Shown piece after piece: positions 8,376-17,209 of a DNA stretch of 64,000 bases. This DNA is from Streptomyces sp. NBC_01788. GTDB taxonomy: Bacteria; Actinomycetota; Actinomycetes; Streptomycetales; Streptomycetaceae. The notes under the pieces are model-generated. The model searched no databases. It was not told where the DNA came from and worked only from the letters and a program-made list of their open reading frames with translations. Both the position numbers and the translations under genes were made by a program. The stretch's first letter is position 1; the number at the start of each line of letters is the position of its first letter. The DNA lies in the NCBI RefSeq assembly GCF_035917575.1, contig NZ_CP109090.1, forward strand, positions 3,596,001 to 3,660,000, given 5' to 3'.

Positions 8376-9899
8376 TCAGAGCTGGGTCGGCTGCCGCTGG
8401 GTGAGGCCGTACGTCTGCGCGATCGCGTTCCAGAGCTGGGCGGCCTTGGCCTTCTCCGCGGTGGCCGTCCCGCTCTCGCGGTCGCCGGCCTGGGTCTCAC
8501 CCGTGTACCGGGCGTGGCCCTTCTTGCAGCCCTTCTTGCCGCCGACCTGGTCGGCCCAGGCCGCGTAGTGCCGGTCCGCCGACTCCGAGGCCTGCCAGGC
8601 CTTGGTCAGCGCCGCCGTCAGATCGGCGTTGCCGGGGAGCTTGTCGACGGACAGCTCTCCCAGACGGGTGACCAGGCCCTTGCGCTGCTCGGCCGCGGCG
8701 CGCAGGTCGGAGGCCGCCTGGCCGAGGTTGTTGCAGCTCTTGACCTCGGCCACCGCCTTGATGACGGAGGCGCGGCTGCTGCCGCTGTCGGCCAGCAGCT
8801 TGTCCAGCGCGACCGCCTGCTCCTTGGCCGGATCCGCGGCGGGCGCGGCGGAGGCGTCGTCGGTGGCGGGCGCGGTGGCCGCGACGGTGGTGTTCTTGTC
8901 GGCGCTGTCGCCGTCCCCGTCGCCGCCGCTGAGCAGCGCCCCGGCGCCGATGCCGAGGACGGCGATCCCGACGCCCACGGCCGCGATCACCGGCATGCGC
9001 GAGCCGGTGCGCCGACCTCCCCGGCCGCCGCCGTCGTCGTCGTACCCGCCGGGCGGCGCGGACATGGACCGGGCGTGGGGCTGGTCGGGCGGGCCCTGCT
9101 GGTAGCGGGGTATCTGCTGCGTCGACGGGGCTGCGCCGCCGGAGTCGCTGCGGAAGAGGTTGTCGAACTCGGCGGGCGTCTGCCGCCCGCCGGCGTCCAC
9201 GGGCGCCATGAACTGCGTCGCCTCGGCGTCGGGGTGACCGGGCGCGGCGCCCTGGGGCACCTGGCCCGGGTACGGGGCGGGGCCGCCGCCCGGTCCCTCC
9301 GGCGGCAGGGCTCCCGGCCCCACCGGCGGGATGTACTGCGTCGCGCCCTCGTCCATCCCCGCGCCCGGCACGGGCGGCAGGAACTGGGTGGCGCCTTCGT
9401 CCGCGGAGCCCGCGGGGACCGGCGGGATGTACTGCGTCGCACCCTCGTCGGCGCCCGGCATCCCGTGCCCGGCCGCGTACGGGCCGGCGCCGGCCGGGGG
9501 CAGCCCGTGCCCGGCGTGCGCGGGGACGCCGTAGGGGTCGGCACCCGGCTGCTGGTACGCCGGGGCGTTCTCCGGGGGCAGGGGGCCCGCGCCCGGGTGC
9601 TGCGGGGCCTGGCCCTGCGCGTCCCACTGGCCCTGCGGGTACGGCTCCGGAGAGCCCCACGGCTGCTGCCAGCCCTGGTCCTGCTGCGGCGGATGCTGCT
9701 GGTCGGGGCCCCACGGCTGGCCCCAGGCCTGACCGCCGGCCGGGGTCGCCGCCGGGGCCTGACCGCCCGCTCCGCCCTGATGGCCGCCCGGCCCGCCGGT
9801 CATGCCCGGCAGCAAGGGCTCACCACCGTCGGAGGGCAGCACGATGCCTTCGTGCGCGGGTCGCGCCGAGGGCTCCTCGCCCTGTCCACTCTGCGTCAC
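8376..9899 (-). CDS. Pro/Gln/Gly-rich single-pass membrane protein with repeated ATQ(F/Y) motifs
   Basis: The 507-residue protein starts at a GTG preceded by GGAG. Residues 1-300 are low-complexity Pro/Gly/Gln. A single transmembrane helix spans about 302-323, and the ~170-residue exterior part carries two cysteines (SCNNLG, KGCKKG) that could form a disulfide. The cytoplasmic part contains four near-identical motifs (DEGATQYIPPV, DEGATQFLPPV, DEGATQYIPPV, DAEATQFMAPV) with threonines at 155, 171, 188 and 228. These fit phosphothreonine sites with a +3 hydrophobic residue. No family function is known to me. Confidence 0.8.
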   Translation of the reverse strand: MTQSGQGEEPSARPAHEGIVLPSDGGEPLLPGMTGGPGGHQGGAGGQAPAATPAGGQAWGQPWGPDQQHPPQQDQGWQQPWGSPEPYPQGQWDAQGQAPQHPGAGPLPPENAPAYQQPGADPYGVPAHAGHGLPPAGAGPYAAGHGMPGADEGATQYIPPVPAGSADEGATQFLPPVPGAGMDEGATQYIPPVGPGALPPEGPGGGPAPYPGQVPQGAAPGHPDAEATQFMAPVDAGGRQTPAEFDNLFRSDSGGAAPSTQQIPRYQQGPPDQPHARSMSAPPGGYDDDGGGRGGRRTGSRMPVIAAVGVGIAVLGIGAGALLSGGDGDGDSADKNTTVAATAPATDDASAAPAADPAKEQAVALDKLLADSGSSRASVIKAVAEVKSCNNLGQAASDLRAAAEQRKGLVTRLGELSVDKLPGNADLTAALTKAWQASESADRHYAAWADQVGGKKGCKKGHARYTGETQAGDRESGTATAEKAKAAQLWNAIAQTYGLTQRQPTQL

Positions 9900-10066
9900 C
9901 GGGACTCCTACGAATGGGGGACCTTCGGAATCGTCGGCTCACGCTACCGGGTCCCCGGAGCCCCGTGCCACGCAGCACAGGACCAGACCTCCTTCCCTGT
10001 GACGGCAGTAACAAAACCCGCCCGCCGCACGCTGCTTATCTGCCAGGTCTCACGGCGGGCACCCGT

Positions 10067-11452
10067 TCACGCCGCCACGCGCGTCTCCAGCCGCGCCCCG
10101 AACTCCCGTACCACCGGCTCGTCCCGGAACGGCTCCAGGCGCTGCTGGAAGTCCTCCAGGTACTCCGCGCCGCGGTCGGAGCGCAGCGTCCGCAGCAGCT
10201 CCACCGCCTTCAGCCCGGTGCTGCAGGCCTGTTCGACCTCCCGCTGCTGCACCTGCGCCGTGGCGAGGAGCACATAGCCGATGGCCCGCCGCCGCGCCCG
10301 TGACGCGGGATGCCCGGCCAGCGACTCCTCGGCCGCCCGCGCGGACGCCTCCGCCTGCCCCAGGTCCCGGTGGCAGTGCGCCAGTTCGTCGGCGAGATAC
10401 GCCTCGTCGAAGTGCGCGATCCACGCCGGGTCGTCCCCGGAGTGCGGTTCGGCGGCCTCCAGCGCGCTCACCGCCCGTCCGGCGGAGAACTGCGCGGCCC
10501 GCGCGTCGCCCATGAGGGCGTGGCCGCGCGCCTCGGCCGCGTAGAACATCGCCTCCGCGCGCGGAGTCACACGACCGCGCGCGCCCTCCTGCGCCGCGCG
10601 CGCCAACTGCGCGATCTCCCGCGGGTTTCCGAGCTGCGCGGCGAGATGGCTCATGGAGGCGGCCAGCACATAGCCGCCGTAGCCGCGGTCCCCGGCCGCC
10701 TGGGCGAGCCGCAGCGCCTGGATGTAGTACCGCTGGGCCAGGCCCGGTTGGCCGGTGTCGACGGCCATGTACCCGGCCAGCTCGGTGAGCCGGGCGACCT
10801 CGGCGAACAGATCGCGGCCCACCGCCTCCCGGTAGGAGCCGGCGAGCAGCCCGGAGACGACGCTGTTGAGGTAGTGCACGACCACCGGGCGCACATGCCC
10901 GCTGCCGTGGCTGTGGTCCAGCTCGACCAGCGCCTGCGTCATGGCCCGTACGGCGGCCACGTCGGACTGGCCCACCCGCGACCCCGCCGCCCGCGCCACC
11001 TGCGGGTCCGGCGCGGAGATCAGCCAGTCACGGCTCGGCTCGACCAGCGCGGAGGCGGCGACGGAGGAGCCGGACAGGAAGTCCCGGCGGCCCACGTCGC
11101 TGCGCCACAGCTCGCAGACCTGCTCGATGGCTCCCAGCACCGTCGGCGAGAACTGAAGGCCCACGCCCGAGGCGAGGTTCTTGCCGTTGGCCATGCCGAT
11201 CTCGTCGATCGTGACCGTACGGCCGAGTTTGCGGCCGAGCGCCTCGGCGATGATCGCCGGGGCCCGTCCGCGCGGCTGCTGTCCGCGCAGCCAGCGCGCC
11301 ACCGACGTCTTGTCGTAGCGCAGATCGAGACCGTGCTCGGCACCGCACATGTTGACCCGGCGGGCCAGCCCGGCGTTCGAGCAGCCCGCTTCCTGGATGA
11401 GCGCCTGCAGCCGTTCGTTCGGCTGCCGCGCGACGAGAGGCCTGGCGGCCAT
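10067..11452 (-). CDS. NsdA-type transcriptional regulator (HTH plus TPR-like repeats)
   Basis: I start this 461-residue protein at the ATG at 11452 (MAARPLVARQPNERL), preceded by CAGGGGG. The first ~75 residues form a lambda-repressor-like HTH (LARRVN...YDKTSVARWLRGQQPRG). The remainder is helical TPR-like repeats (ARLTELAGYMAVDTGQPGLA). The architecture matches the Streptomyces NsdA family, whose founding member represses antibiotic production and sporulation. This is a family member, not necessarily the orthologue. It is divergent from the primase-domain gene across a 327-base gap. Confidence 0.85.
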   Translation of the reverse strand: MAARPLVARQPNERLQALIQEAGCSNAGLARRVNMCGAEHGLDLRYDKTSVARWLRGQQPRGRAPAIIAEALGRKLGRTVTIDEIGMANGKNLASGVGLQFSPTVLGAIEQVCELWRSDVGRRDFLSGSSVAASALVEPSRDWLISAPDPQVARAAGSRVGQSDVAAVRAMTQALVELDHSHGSGHVRPVVVHYLNSVVSGLLAGSYREAVGRDLFAEVARLTELAGYMAVDTGQPGLAQRYYIQALRLAQAAGDRGYGGYVLAASMSHLAAQLGNPREIAQLARAAQEGARGRVTPRAEAMFYAAEARGHALMGDARAAQFSAGRAVSALEAAEPHSGDDPAWIAHFDEAYLADELAHCHRDLGQAEASARAAEESLAGHPASRARRRAIGYVLLATAQVQQREVEQACSTGLKAVELLRTLRSDRGAEYLEDFQQRLEPFRDEPVVREFGARLETRVAA

Positions 11453-11779
11453 GGCGTTAACCCCCTGAAGCTGCGGTGCCTGCTCACGCACCGAGTTGAC
11501 GGCTCTTGCGCGGCCGGACGCGATCCGCGCCCCGGCGAAAAGTTCCGGCCGTGAAGATCGATGCCCCGTGGACATACCGAAAATGCGGGACATGTGAGGA
11601 TTGCCGGGGTGAAGGCGGTTGCCGCCCCCCACCGAACTACCCAGCGCCCGCCGGCGATCCTCCTGCGCGCCCCCACACATGCACCCATGCGCCCCGAGCA
11701 CGGAAGGGTGCTCCTCCCCGGCGCGTCCGACCACCCGACCCGCCCGTAACTCCAGGTGGGCGCGGCAGTTGAGTGGGGC
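11453..11779. other. Divergent intergenic region
   Basis: Between the NsdA-type regulator and the primase-domain gene. I find no gene, no strong promoter hexamers and no long hairpin. It presumably holds both promoters. An alternative GTG start for the plus-strand gene lies at 11756. Confidence 0.4.
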
Positions 11780-12457
11780 GTGGAAGAGACGATCGCGGGC
11801 GCGGAAGCCGCACACAGCGCCGGCCGGGTGGCCGGTCACGTCCCCCAGCAGCGCGGGGAGTCGCTGCAGGAGACAGCCGTTCGCTACGCCGAGGAACGCC
11901 ACTGGGACGTGTTCCCCGGCACCTGGCTGGTGACGGTCGGCGGGGTGCAGCACTGCTCCTGCGGGGACCCGCGGTGCGCCGCGCCCGGCGCGCACCCGGC
12001 GCGCGAGGGCTGGGCGTCCCTGGCGACCGGCGGTGCGAGCACGGTGCGCGGGATGTGGCAGCGGCAGCCGACGGCGTCGATCCTGCTGCCCACGGGCCGT
12101 ACGTTCGACGCGATCTCCGTGCCGGAGACGGCCGGGTTCCTCGCGCTGGCCCGGCTGGAGCGGCTGCGGTCCGCGCTGGGCCCGGTGATCCTGACCCCCG
12201 AGCGGCGGATGCAGTTCTTCGTGCTGCCGGGCGCGTCCGTGAAACTGCCGGACCTCCTGCGGCGGCTGGGCTGGTCGCCGGCCTCCCTCGACCTGGTCGC
12301 GCTCGGAGAGGGCGCGTACGTGGTGGCGCCGCCCACGCGGTACGGCTCGCGGGCGGTGCAGTGGGCCTGCCGGCCGACACCGGCCAATCGCTGGCTGCCG
12401 GACGTGGAGGAGCTGGTCCCGCCGCTGGCCTACGCATGCGGCAGGGACCGGCGCTAG
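11780..12457 (+). CDS. Bifunctional DNA primase/polymerase-domain protein
   Basis: The 225-residue protein matches the Prim-Pol (DUF927/pfam09250-type) N-terminal domain family of actinomycetes: AVRYAEERHWDVFPGTWL, then a Cys-rich zinc-like segment HCSCGDPRCAAPGAHP and a late QWACRP. It is a stand-alone domain without helicase, so the activity is uncertain; stand-alone copies are common in Streptomyces chromosomes. I prefer the GTG at 11780, which gives an N-terminus of M-E-E-T-I; the upstream GTG at 11756 is possible. No mobile-element genes flank it. Confidence 0.82.
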   Translation: MEETIAGAEAAHSAGRVAGHVPQQRGESLQETAVRYAEERHWDVFPGTWLVTVGGVQHCSCGDPRCAAPGAHPAREGWASLATGGASTVRGMWQRQPTASILLPTGRTFDAISVPETAGFLALARLERLRSALGPVILTPERRMQFFVLPGASVKLPDLLRRLGWSPASLDLVALGEGAYVVAPPTRYGSRAVQWACRPTPANRWLPDVEELVPPLAYACGRDRR

Positions 12458-12583
12458 CCACCCGTCCCGTTCCGGCTCCGGCTCCCGTGGTGGCCCGACC
12501 TCGCCCGGTGGAGCCGCAGATCAGCACGGTCCCGCACCCCTCGGGCAGGGTCCCCCGTAGGGTTCGTGCTGACGGAGGGAGCA

Positions 12584-13363
12584 GTGACAGTGGGTACAAG
12601 CGCCGTACACGTGCAGGGGCTCTGGAAGCGGTTCGGGCAGCAGGTCGCCGTCGCCGGGATCGATCTCGCGCTGCCCGCCGGGAAGTTCATCGGGCTGGTC
12701 GGGCCGAACGGAGCGGGGAAGACCACCACGCTCTCCATGGTGACCGGGCTGCTGCGGCCCGACCAGGGCACCGTCGAGATCGCCGGGCACGACGTGTGGC
12801 GGGACCCGGTGGCGGTGAAGGCACGGATCGGCGTGCTGCCCGAGGGGCTTCGGCTCTTCGAGCGGCTGTCGGGGCGCGAACTGCTCTCGTACTCCGGGCG
12901 GTTGCGGGGGCTGCCCGGGGACGAGGTGGACCGGCGGGCCACGCAGCTGCTGGACGTGCTGGACCTCGCGGGCGCGCAGCACAAGCTGGTCGTCGACTAC
13001 TCGACCGGCATGCGCAAGAAGATAGGTCTCGCCTGCGCTCTGCTGCACAACCCGGAAGTCCTCTTCCTCGACGAGCCCTTCGAAGGCGTCGACCCGGTGT
13101 CCGCGCAGATCATCCGCGGCGTCCTCGAGCGGTACACCGCCTCCGGCGCCACCGTGGTGTTCTCCTCGCACGTCATGGAACTTGTCGAGTCCCTGTGCGA
13201 CTGGGTGGCCGTCATGGCCGCGGGCCGCATCCGCGCCCAGGGCACCCTCGCCGAGGTGCGCGGCGAGGCTCCCACCCTTCAGCAGGCGTTCCTCGAACTC
13301 GTCGGCGCGCAGGGCCGGGACGCCGGTTCCGACCTGGACTGGCTGGGCGGCGGTTCCCGATGA
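12584..13363 (+). CDS. ABC transporter ATP-binding protein
   Basis: The nucleotide-binding subunit shows Walker A GPNGAGKTTT, Q-loop region, Walker B VLFLDEPFEGVDP and the switch histidine in VVFSSH. The signature is YSTGMRKK rather than LSGGQ, as in ABC-2-type exporters. The GTG at 12584 is chosen because GGAGGGAGCA lies just upstream; GTG at 12566 is an alternative. The stop overlaps the permease ATG by four bases. Together the pair forms an exporter of unknown substrate. Confidence 0.93.
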   Translation: MTVGTSAVHVQGLWKRFGQQVAVAGIDLALPAGKFIGLVGPNGAGKTTTLSMVTGLLRPDQGTVEIAGHDVWRDPVAVKARIGVLPEGLRLFERLSGRELLSYSGRLRGLPGDEVDRRATQLLDVLDLAGAQHKLVVDYSTGMRKKIGLACALLHNPEVLFLDEPFEGVDPVSAQIIRGVLERYTASGATVVFSSHVMELVESLCDWVAVMAAGRIRAQGTLAEVRGEAPTLQQAFLELVGAQGRDAGSDLDWLGGGSR

Positions 13364-14964
13364 ACGCCGGGGCCCCCTCGATCACGCCCGTCGTCGTACG
13401 CCTGAAGCTGTCACTGCTGCGCAACGGACTGAGGCAGTCCGGCGGGCGGCGGGCCGCGTTCATCGCGTCGGCCGTCTTCGCGCTGCTGTTCGCCGCGTTG
13501 CAGATGGTGGGCCTGATCGCGCTGCGCGGCCACGCGCACATCGACTCCGTGGCCGTCCTGGGCGTGGCCGTGCTGGCGCTGGGCTGGGCCGTGATGCCGC
13601 TGTTCTTCCCCACCGGCGACGAGACCCTCGACCCGACCCGGCTGGTGATGCTCCCGCTGCGGCCGCGACCCCTGGTCGGCGCGCTGCTGGCGGCGTCCCT
13701 GGTCGGCATCGGGCCGCTGTTCACAGTGCTGCTGCTGGTGGGCTGCGTGATCGCGGTGGCGCACGGGGCGGCAGCGTCCGTCGTCGCGGTCCTCGCCCTC
13801 GTCCTCACGCTGCTGGTGTGCGTCGCCCTGGCGCGGGCCGTGGCCGCCGCCAACATCCGGCTGCTGACCAGCCGCAAGGGACGGGATCTCGCGGTACTCA
13901 GCGGACTGGTCATCGCGGTCGGGGCGCAGGTCGTCAACTTCGGCATGCAGCGCCTGGGCTCGGCCGGGCTGGGGCAGCTCGGCCCGGTGGCGGACGTGCT
14001 GCGGTGGCTGCCTCCCGCGTCGGCGGTGGGCGCGGTGGACTCGGTGAGCAGGGGCTCCTACGGCGTCGCGGTGGCCCAGCTCGCGCTGACCGCGGCCGCC
14101 CTGGCCGCCCTCCTCGCGATGTGGGCGCGCAGCCTGACCCGGCTGATGACCTCGCCCGACTCCTCGACCCTCCAGCCCGTCGGCGCTCCCGAGCGCGCCC
14201 GGGCCCGCGAGGGCGGCGGCCTGGCGGGGTGGCTGCCGGACGGCCGCACCGGCACCGTCATGGAGCGCAGCCTGCGCTACGTCTGGCGCGACCCGAAGAC
14301 CAAGGCGGCCTGGGTGACCGCGCTCGCCATCGGGCTGATCGTCCCGGTGTTCAACGCGGTCCAGGGCACCGGCTCGCCGTACTTCTCCTGCTTCGCCGCC
14401 GGGATGCTCGGCATCCAGATGTACAACCAGTTCGGCCAGGACACCTCCGCTTTCTGGCAGGTCGCACTGACGATCTCGGCACCGCGTGACGCCCACGTCG
14501 AGCTGCGCGCGCGGGCGCTGGCGCTGCTGCTGATCACCCTGCCGTACGCCACCCTGGTCACGGTGCTGACGACGGGCCTGCTCGGCGAGTGGCGCCGGCT
14601 GCCGGACGTGCTCGGCCTGTCCTTCGCCCTGCTCGGCGCGATGCTGGCGACCGGGGCGTGGACGTCGGCGCGCTTCCCGTACTCCATCCCGCAGGAGGGC
14701 CACAAGAACGTGGCTCCCGGTCAGGCCGGTCTCGCCTTCGTCTCCATCCTCGGCGGCATGGTCGCGGCGGCCCTGCTGTGCCTGCCGTTCATCGCCCTGG
14801 TCATCTGGTCGAACGTCAGCGCCACCGGCGGCAGCTGGAGCTGGGTGCTCCTGCCGGTGGGCGCGGGCTACGGGGCGGCGATCACGCTGCTGGGCCTGCG
14901 GCTGGCGGCGCCGCGCACGGCGGCCCGGCTGCCGGAGATCCTCACGGCGGTGAGCAAGGGCTGA
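13360..14964 (+). CDS. ABC transporter permease, multi-pass membrane protein
   Basis: This 534-residue protein has about ten to twelve hydrophobic segments in two clusters, split by a hydrophilic stretch (residues ~250-310) that includes PDSSTLQPVGAPERARAREGGG. It is translationally coupled (ATGA) to the ATPase gene. Length and topology resemble ABC-2-type permeases that act as fused half-transporters. No substrate clue is present. It converges with the methyltransferase gene, leaving 23 bases between the stops. Confidence 0.9.
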   Translation: MNAGAPSITPVVVRLKLSLLRNGLRQSGGRRAAFIASAVFALLFAALQMVGLIALRGHAHIDSVAVLGVAVLALGWAVMPLFFPTGDETLDPTRLVMLPLRPRPLVGALLAASLVGIGPLFTVLLLVGCVIAVAHGAAASVVAVLALVLTLLVCVALARAVAAANIRLLTSRKGRDLAVLSGLVIAVGAQVVNFGMQRLGSAGLGQLGPVADVLRWLPPASAVGAVDSVSRGSYGVAVAQLALTAAALAALLAMWARSLTRLMTSPDSSTLQPVGAPERARAREGGGLAGWLPDGRTGTVMERSLRYVWRDPKTKAAWVTALAIGLIVPVFNAVQGTGSPYFSCFAAGMLGIQMYNQFGQDTSAFWQVALTISAPRDAHVELRARALALLLITLPYATLVTVLTTGLLGEWRRLPDVLGLSFALLGAMLATGAWTSARFPYSIPQEGHKNVAPGQAGLAFVSILGGMVAAALLCLPFIALVIWSNVSATGGSWSWVLLPVGAGYGAAITLLGLRLAAPRTAARLPEILTAVSKG

Positions 14965-14987
14965 GCGGGGCCCGGGAGGGGCCAGGC

Positions 14988-15857
14988 TCAGCGCAGGCGC
15001 GCGGTCACCACGTGGACGGTGAAGCCGCACGGAACCCGCCCGTCCGGCCCGGCGAGTCCGGCCGCCTCCCGTACGAAGCTCTCCCGCAGCCGGGAGACGG
15101 CGGCCGGGTCGAGCGGTCCGACGTCGTAGATGCCGGACAGGGCCGCCCAGACCTGCTCCACCGGGCCGCTCAGATCGATCGGGACCGTCTCCCGGTCCGG
15201 GGCGCCGAACCCGGCCGGCTCCAGGATCGCGCCGAGGCCCTCGCGGCTGCGGGTCCTGCGGTCGCCGAGCGGCGGAATGCGCTGCTCGGCGGGCGCCCGC
15301 TCGACGGCGGCCCTCAGCAGGCCGCTGAACAGCTCGTACGCCTCCCCGCCGAGAGCGCCGCCGCCGACCACGCAGGCCAGTGTGGAGCGGGGCGACAGCA
15401 CCCGGGCGATCTCCGCCGCGACCCGGTCGACGTCGCCCATCAGCATCAGCGCCATGTGGCAGACGCAGGCGTCGAAGGCCCCGTCGGCGAACGGCAGCCG
15501 CTGCGCCCTGGCCTGGGCCAGCGCGGTGGTGCGCAGGGACGGGCGGCGCCGGGCGAGGGCCAGCGCCTCGGGCGAGAGGTCCACACCGGCGAGGCGCCGC
15601 CCCTCGGTGCGGGCCAGCAGGTCCAGCAGGACGCCGTCGCCGCAGCCGAGGTCCAGGACCCGCCGGGCGCCGGCCACCCGGTCGCTCAGGATCCAATAGC
15701 TGGATCGCCCGTCCGGCGATCGCCCGGCCACGAAGGCGTCGGCGGTGACCGCCGGGTGTTCGGCGGGGAAGGCCTTGAGGAAGGCCTCCTGGACGGCCGT
15801 GGGCACGGTTGGGAACGTGGCGGGAGACGCCGTGGGAGACGCGGGGGCGGCGCTCAT
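14988..15857 (-). CDS. Class I SAM-dependent methyltransferase
   Basis: The 289-residue protein has a Rossmann-type methyltransferase core with motif I VLDLGCGDGVLLDL (about residues 67-80), the acidic strand AGVDLSPEALALA and motif IV-like FDACVCHMALMLM. It belongs to the Methyltransf_11/25 group and the substrate is not predictable. Its ATG overlaps the stop of the alpha/beta hydrolase-fold gene (ATGA), so both are one operon. Confidence 0.9.
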   Translation of the reverse strand: MSAAPASPTASPATFPTVPTAVQEAFLKAFPAEHPAVTADAFVAGRSPDGRSSYWILSDRVAGARRVLDLGCGDGVLLDLLARTEGRRLAGVDLSPEALALARRRPSLRTTALAQARAQRLPFADGAFDACVCHMALMLMGDVDRVAAEIARVLSPRSTLACVVGGGALGGEAYELFSGLLRAAVERAPAEQRIPPLGDRRTRSREGLGAILEPAGFGAPDRETVPIDLSGPVEQVWAALSGIYDVGPLDPAAVSRLRESFVREAAGLAGPDGRVPCGFTVHVVTARLR

Positions 15858-16765
15858 CCGGTGAGCACCGCGTCAAGGAAGGGTTCGATGGCCATGCGCC
15901 ACGCCTCCGGCTGGTCGTAGTGGACGAGGTGACCGGCGTCGGCCACCTCCGCGTACTGGCCGCGCGGCAGGACGCGGACCATCTCCTGGGCCTCGGCCCG
16001 GCCGAGTTCGCCGTCCAGGCCGCGGACCACGAGGGCCGGACAGCGGACCTGGGCCAGCTCCTCCCAGTGGGCGTCGTACACCCAGGCCTCGCGGGAGGTG
16101 AGCATCTGCTGCGGTTCGAAGACGGGACGCCAGCCGTCGGCGCTCTCGTGCATGACCTCGGCGTAGAACTCCCCGCGGGCCGGGTTGGGGCGCTCCACCC
16201 AGGGGTCGTCCTCGCCGAACCACTTCCGTACGTCCGCGAGGGCGGCGAAGGGCACCGGCCAGGCACGGAACCAGTCCTCCCACTCCCGCTGGGAGGCGGC
16301 GCCGAGCGCGGAGGCGCGCATGTCGCAGATGATCACCGCCCGCACCAGGTCGGGGCGGCGGGCGGCGAGCTGCCAGGCCGTCAGCGCGCCCATCGCGTGT
16401 CCGATGACGACGGCCGGGCCGAGGCCGAGCTGTTCGAGGGCGGCCTCGGCGTCCTCGACGTAGGCCTCACGGCCGTAGGCGGCCTGCGGCGTCTTCTCGC
16501 TCTGGCCGTGTCCGCGCTGGTCGAGGGCGACGGCGCGGTGCCGGCCCGAGAGCCAGCGGGCGGTGGCGGCCCAGTGGGAGGCGCGGCCCATCAGACCGTG
16601 CAGTAACAGCACGCCGTCGGACCGCCCGGACACGTCGGGCCGCCCGGGTGCCGGCTCCCTCCCCTGCCCCGGCACGGCCTTCGGGGGCTCCGCGAACTCC
16701 CAGGCGGCGAGCCGTACACCGCCCGACCCGGTCACGTCGATGCGCCGCACCATTGGTCCTGGCAC
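15854..16765 (-). CDS. Alpha/beta hydrolase-fold protein lacking the nucleophile serine
   Basis: The 303-residue fold is clear: oxyanion motif LLLHGLMG (about 53-60), DQRGHGQSE (82-90), the nucleophile elbow, and a C-terminal catalytic-type histidine in DAGHLVHYD. The elbow reads GHAMGA instead of GHSMG, with Ala124 (codon GCG at 16394-16396) where the serine should be. Canonical serine hydrolysis is therefore unlikely. It may be a pseudoenzyme, a binding protein or a cofactor-free oxygenase-like member. It is the first gene of a two-gene operon with the methyltransferase. Confidence 0.88.
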   Translation of the reverse strand: MPGPMVRRIDVTGSGGVRLAAWEFAEPPKAVPGQGREPAPGRPDVSGRSDGVLLLHGLMGRASHWAATARWLSGRHRAVALDQRGHGQSEKTPQAAYGREAYVEDAEAALEQLGLGPAVVIGHAMGALTAWQLAARRPDLVRAVIICDMRASALGAASQREWEDWFRAWPVPFAALADVRKWFGEDDPWVERPNPARGEFYAEVMHESADGWRPVFEPQQMLTSREAWVYDAHWEELAQVRCPALVVRGLDGELGRAEAQEMVRVLPRGQYAEVADAGHLVHYDQPEAWRMAIEPFLDAVLTG

Positions 16766-16769
16766 CCCC

Positions 16770-16784
16770 CTGAACCGTGTTCAG
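16770..16784. promoter_or_regulatory. Inverted repeat next to hydrolase-operon start
   Basis: CTGAAC-CGT-GTTCAG is a perfect 6-bp inverted repeat five bases upstream of the start codon region on the minus strand. It overlaps the 5' leader, so it could be an operator or a translational hairpin. Confidence 0.35.
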
Positions 16785-16855
16785 CTTCCGTATTCCGTCG
16801 TGCACATTCTGTAGCGAGCGCGGGCCATGAGGCCCTCACGCGGACACTCAGGCTA

Positions 16856-16871
16856 TCGAATACGCATTCGA
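16856..16871. promoter_or_regulatory. LexA-like palindrome
   Basis: TCGAATACGCATTCGA is a perfect palindrome with the layout of the actinobacterial SOS box TCGAAC-N4-GTTCGA, but with T/A at the inner C/G of each half. It lies about 90 bases upstream of the hydrolase-methyltransferase operon. Weak LexA binding is possible and unproven. Confidence 0.3.
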
Positions 16872-17039
16872 AAACGCTGGCTCTGCCGTCAACACCCCTC
16901 GTTCGAGTGACGCCTGGCCAGGATTGATCGCCGCCCCCAGGGGGAGATCTTCAACGGGAGGCGGACCACTCGGGGAAAAGCGGTCCGAGGGGGACGACCC
17001 TGAGAGCTCGGGGCTCCGGGTCGCCGAAGGGGAGGACAG

Positions 17040-17065
17040 GCCCCGGCGCCGCACGGCGCCGGGGC
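17040..17065 (-). terminator. Terminator-like hairpin downstream of dmdR1
   Basis: An 11-bp GC stem (GCCCCGGCGCC / GGCGCCGGGGC) with a 4-base loop lies about 145 bases beyond the dmdR1 stop on the minus strand. It would also work in the other direction. Confidence 0.5.
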
Positions 17066-17209
17066 TCTCCCCATGTCTGCGGCACATCTCCCCACCCCTT
17101 CGGTCCCCATGCCTCCCGGCCCAGCCTCGCACGCCCGGCGCCCGCGCGCTGCGCTTCGACGCGCTGAACCACGGACGGGGGAAGACGGCGAGCCGGACGG
17201 GCGGCCGGC

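Larger units (their letters stand above)
16766..17209. other. Intergenic region with palindromes and a terminator
   Basis: No gene is supported in these 444 bases. The left part is the promoter region of the hydrolase-fold gene, with two palindromes (16770-16784 and 16856-16871). The right part holds a strong hairpin at 17040-17065, likely the dmdR1 terminator. Confidence 0.5.

Noticed and set aside
11780..12457. Phage or plasmid replication module
   Set aside because: The primase/polymerase domain stands alone among core genes, with no integrase, helicase or structural genes.
13411..16266. 951-codon minus-strand frame across permease and methyltransferase genes
   Set aside because: It runs through genes on both strands without any family signature and is explained by GC-rich third positions.
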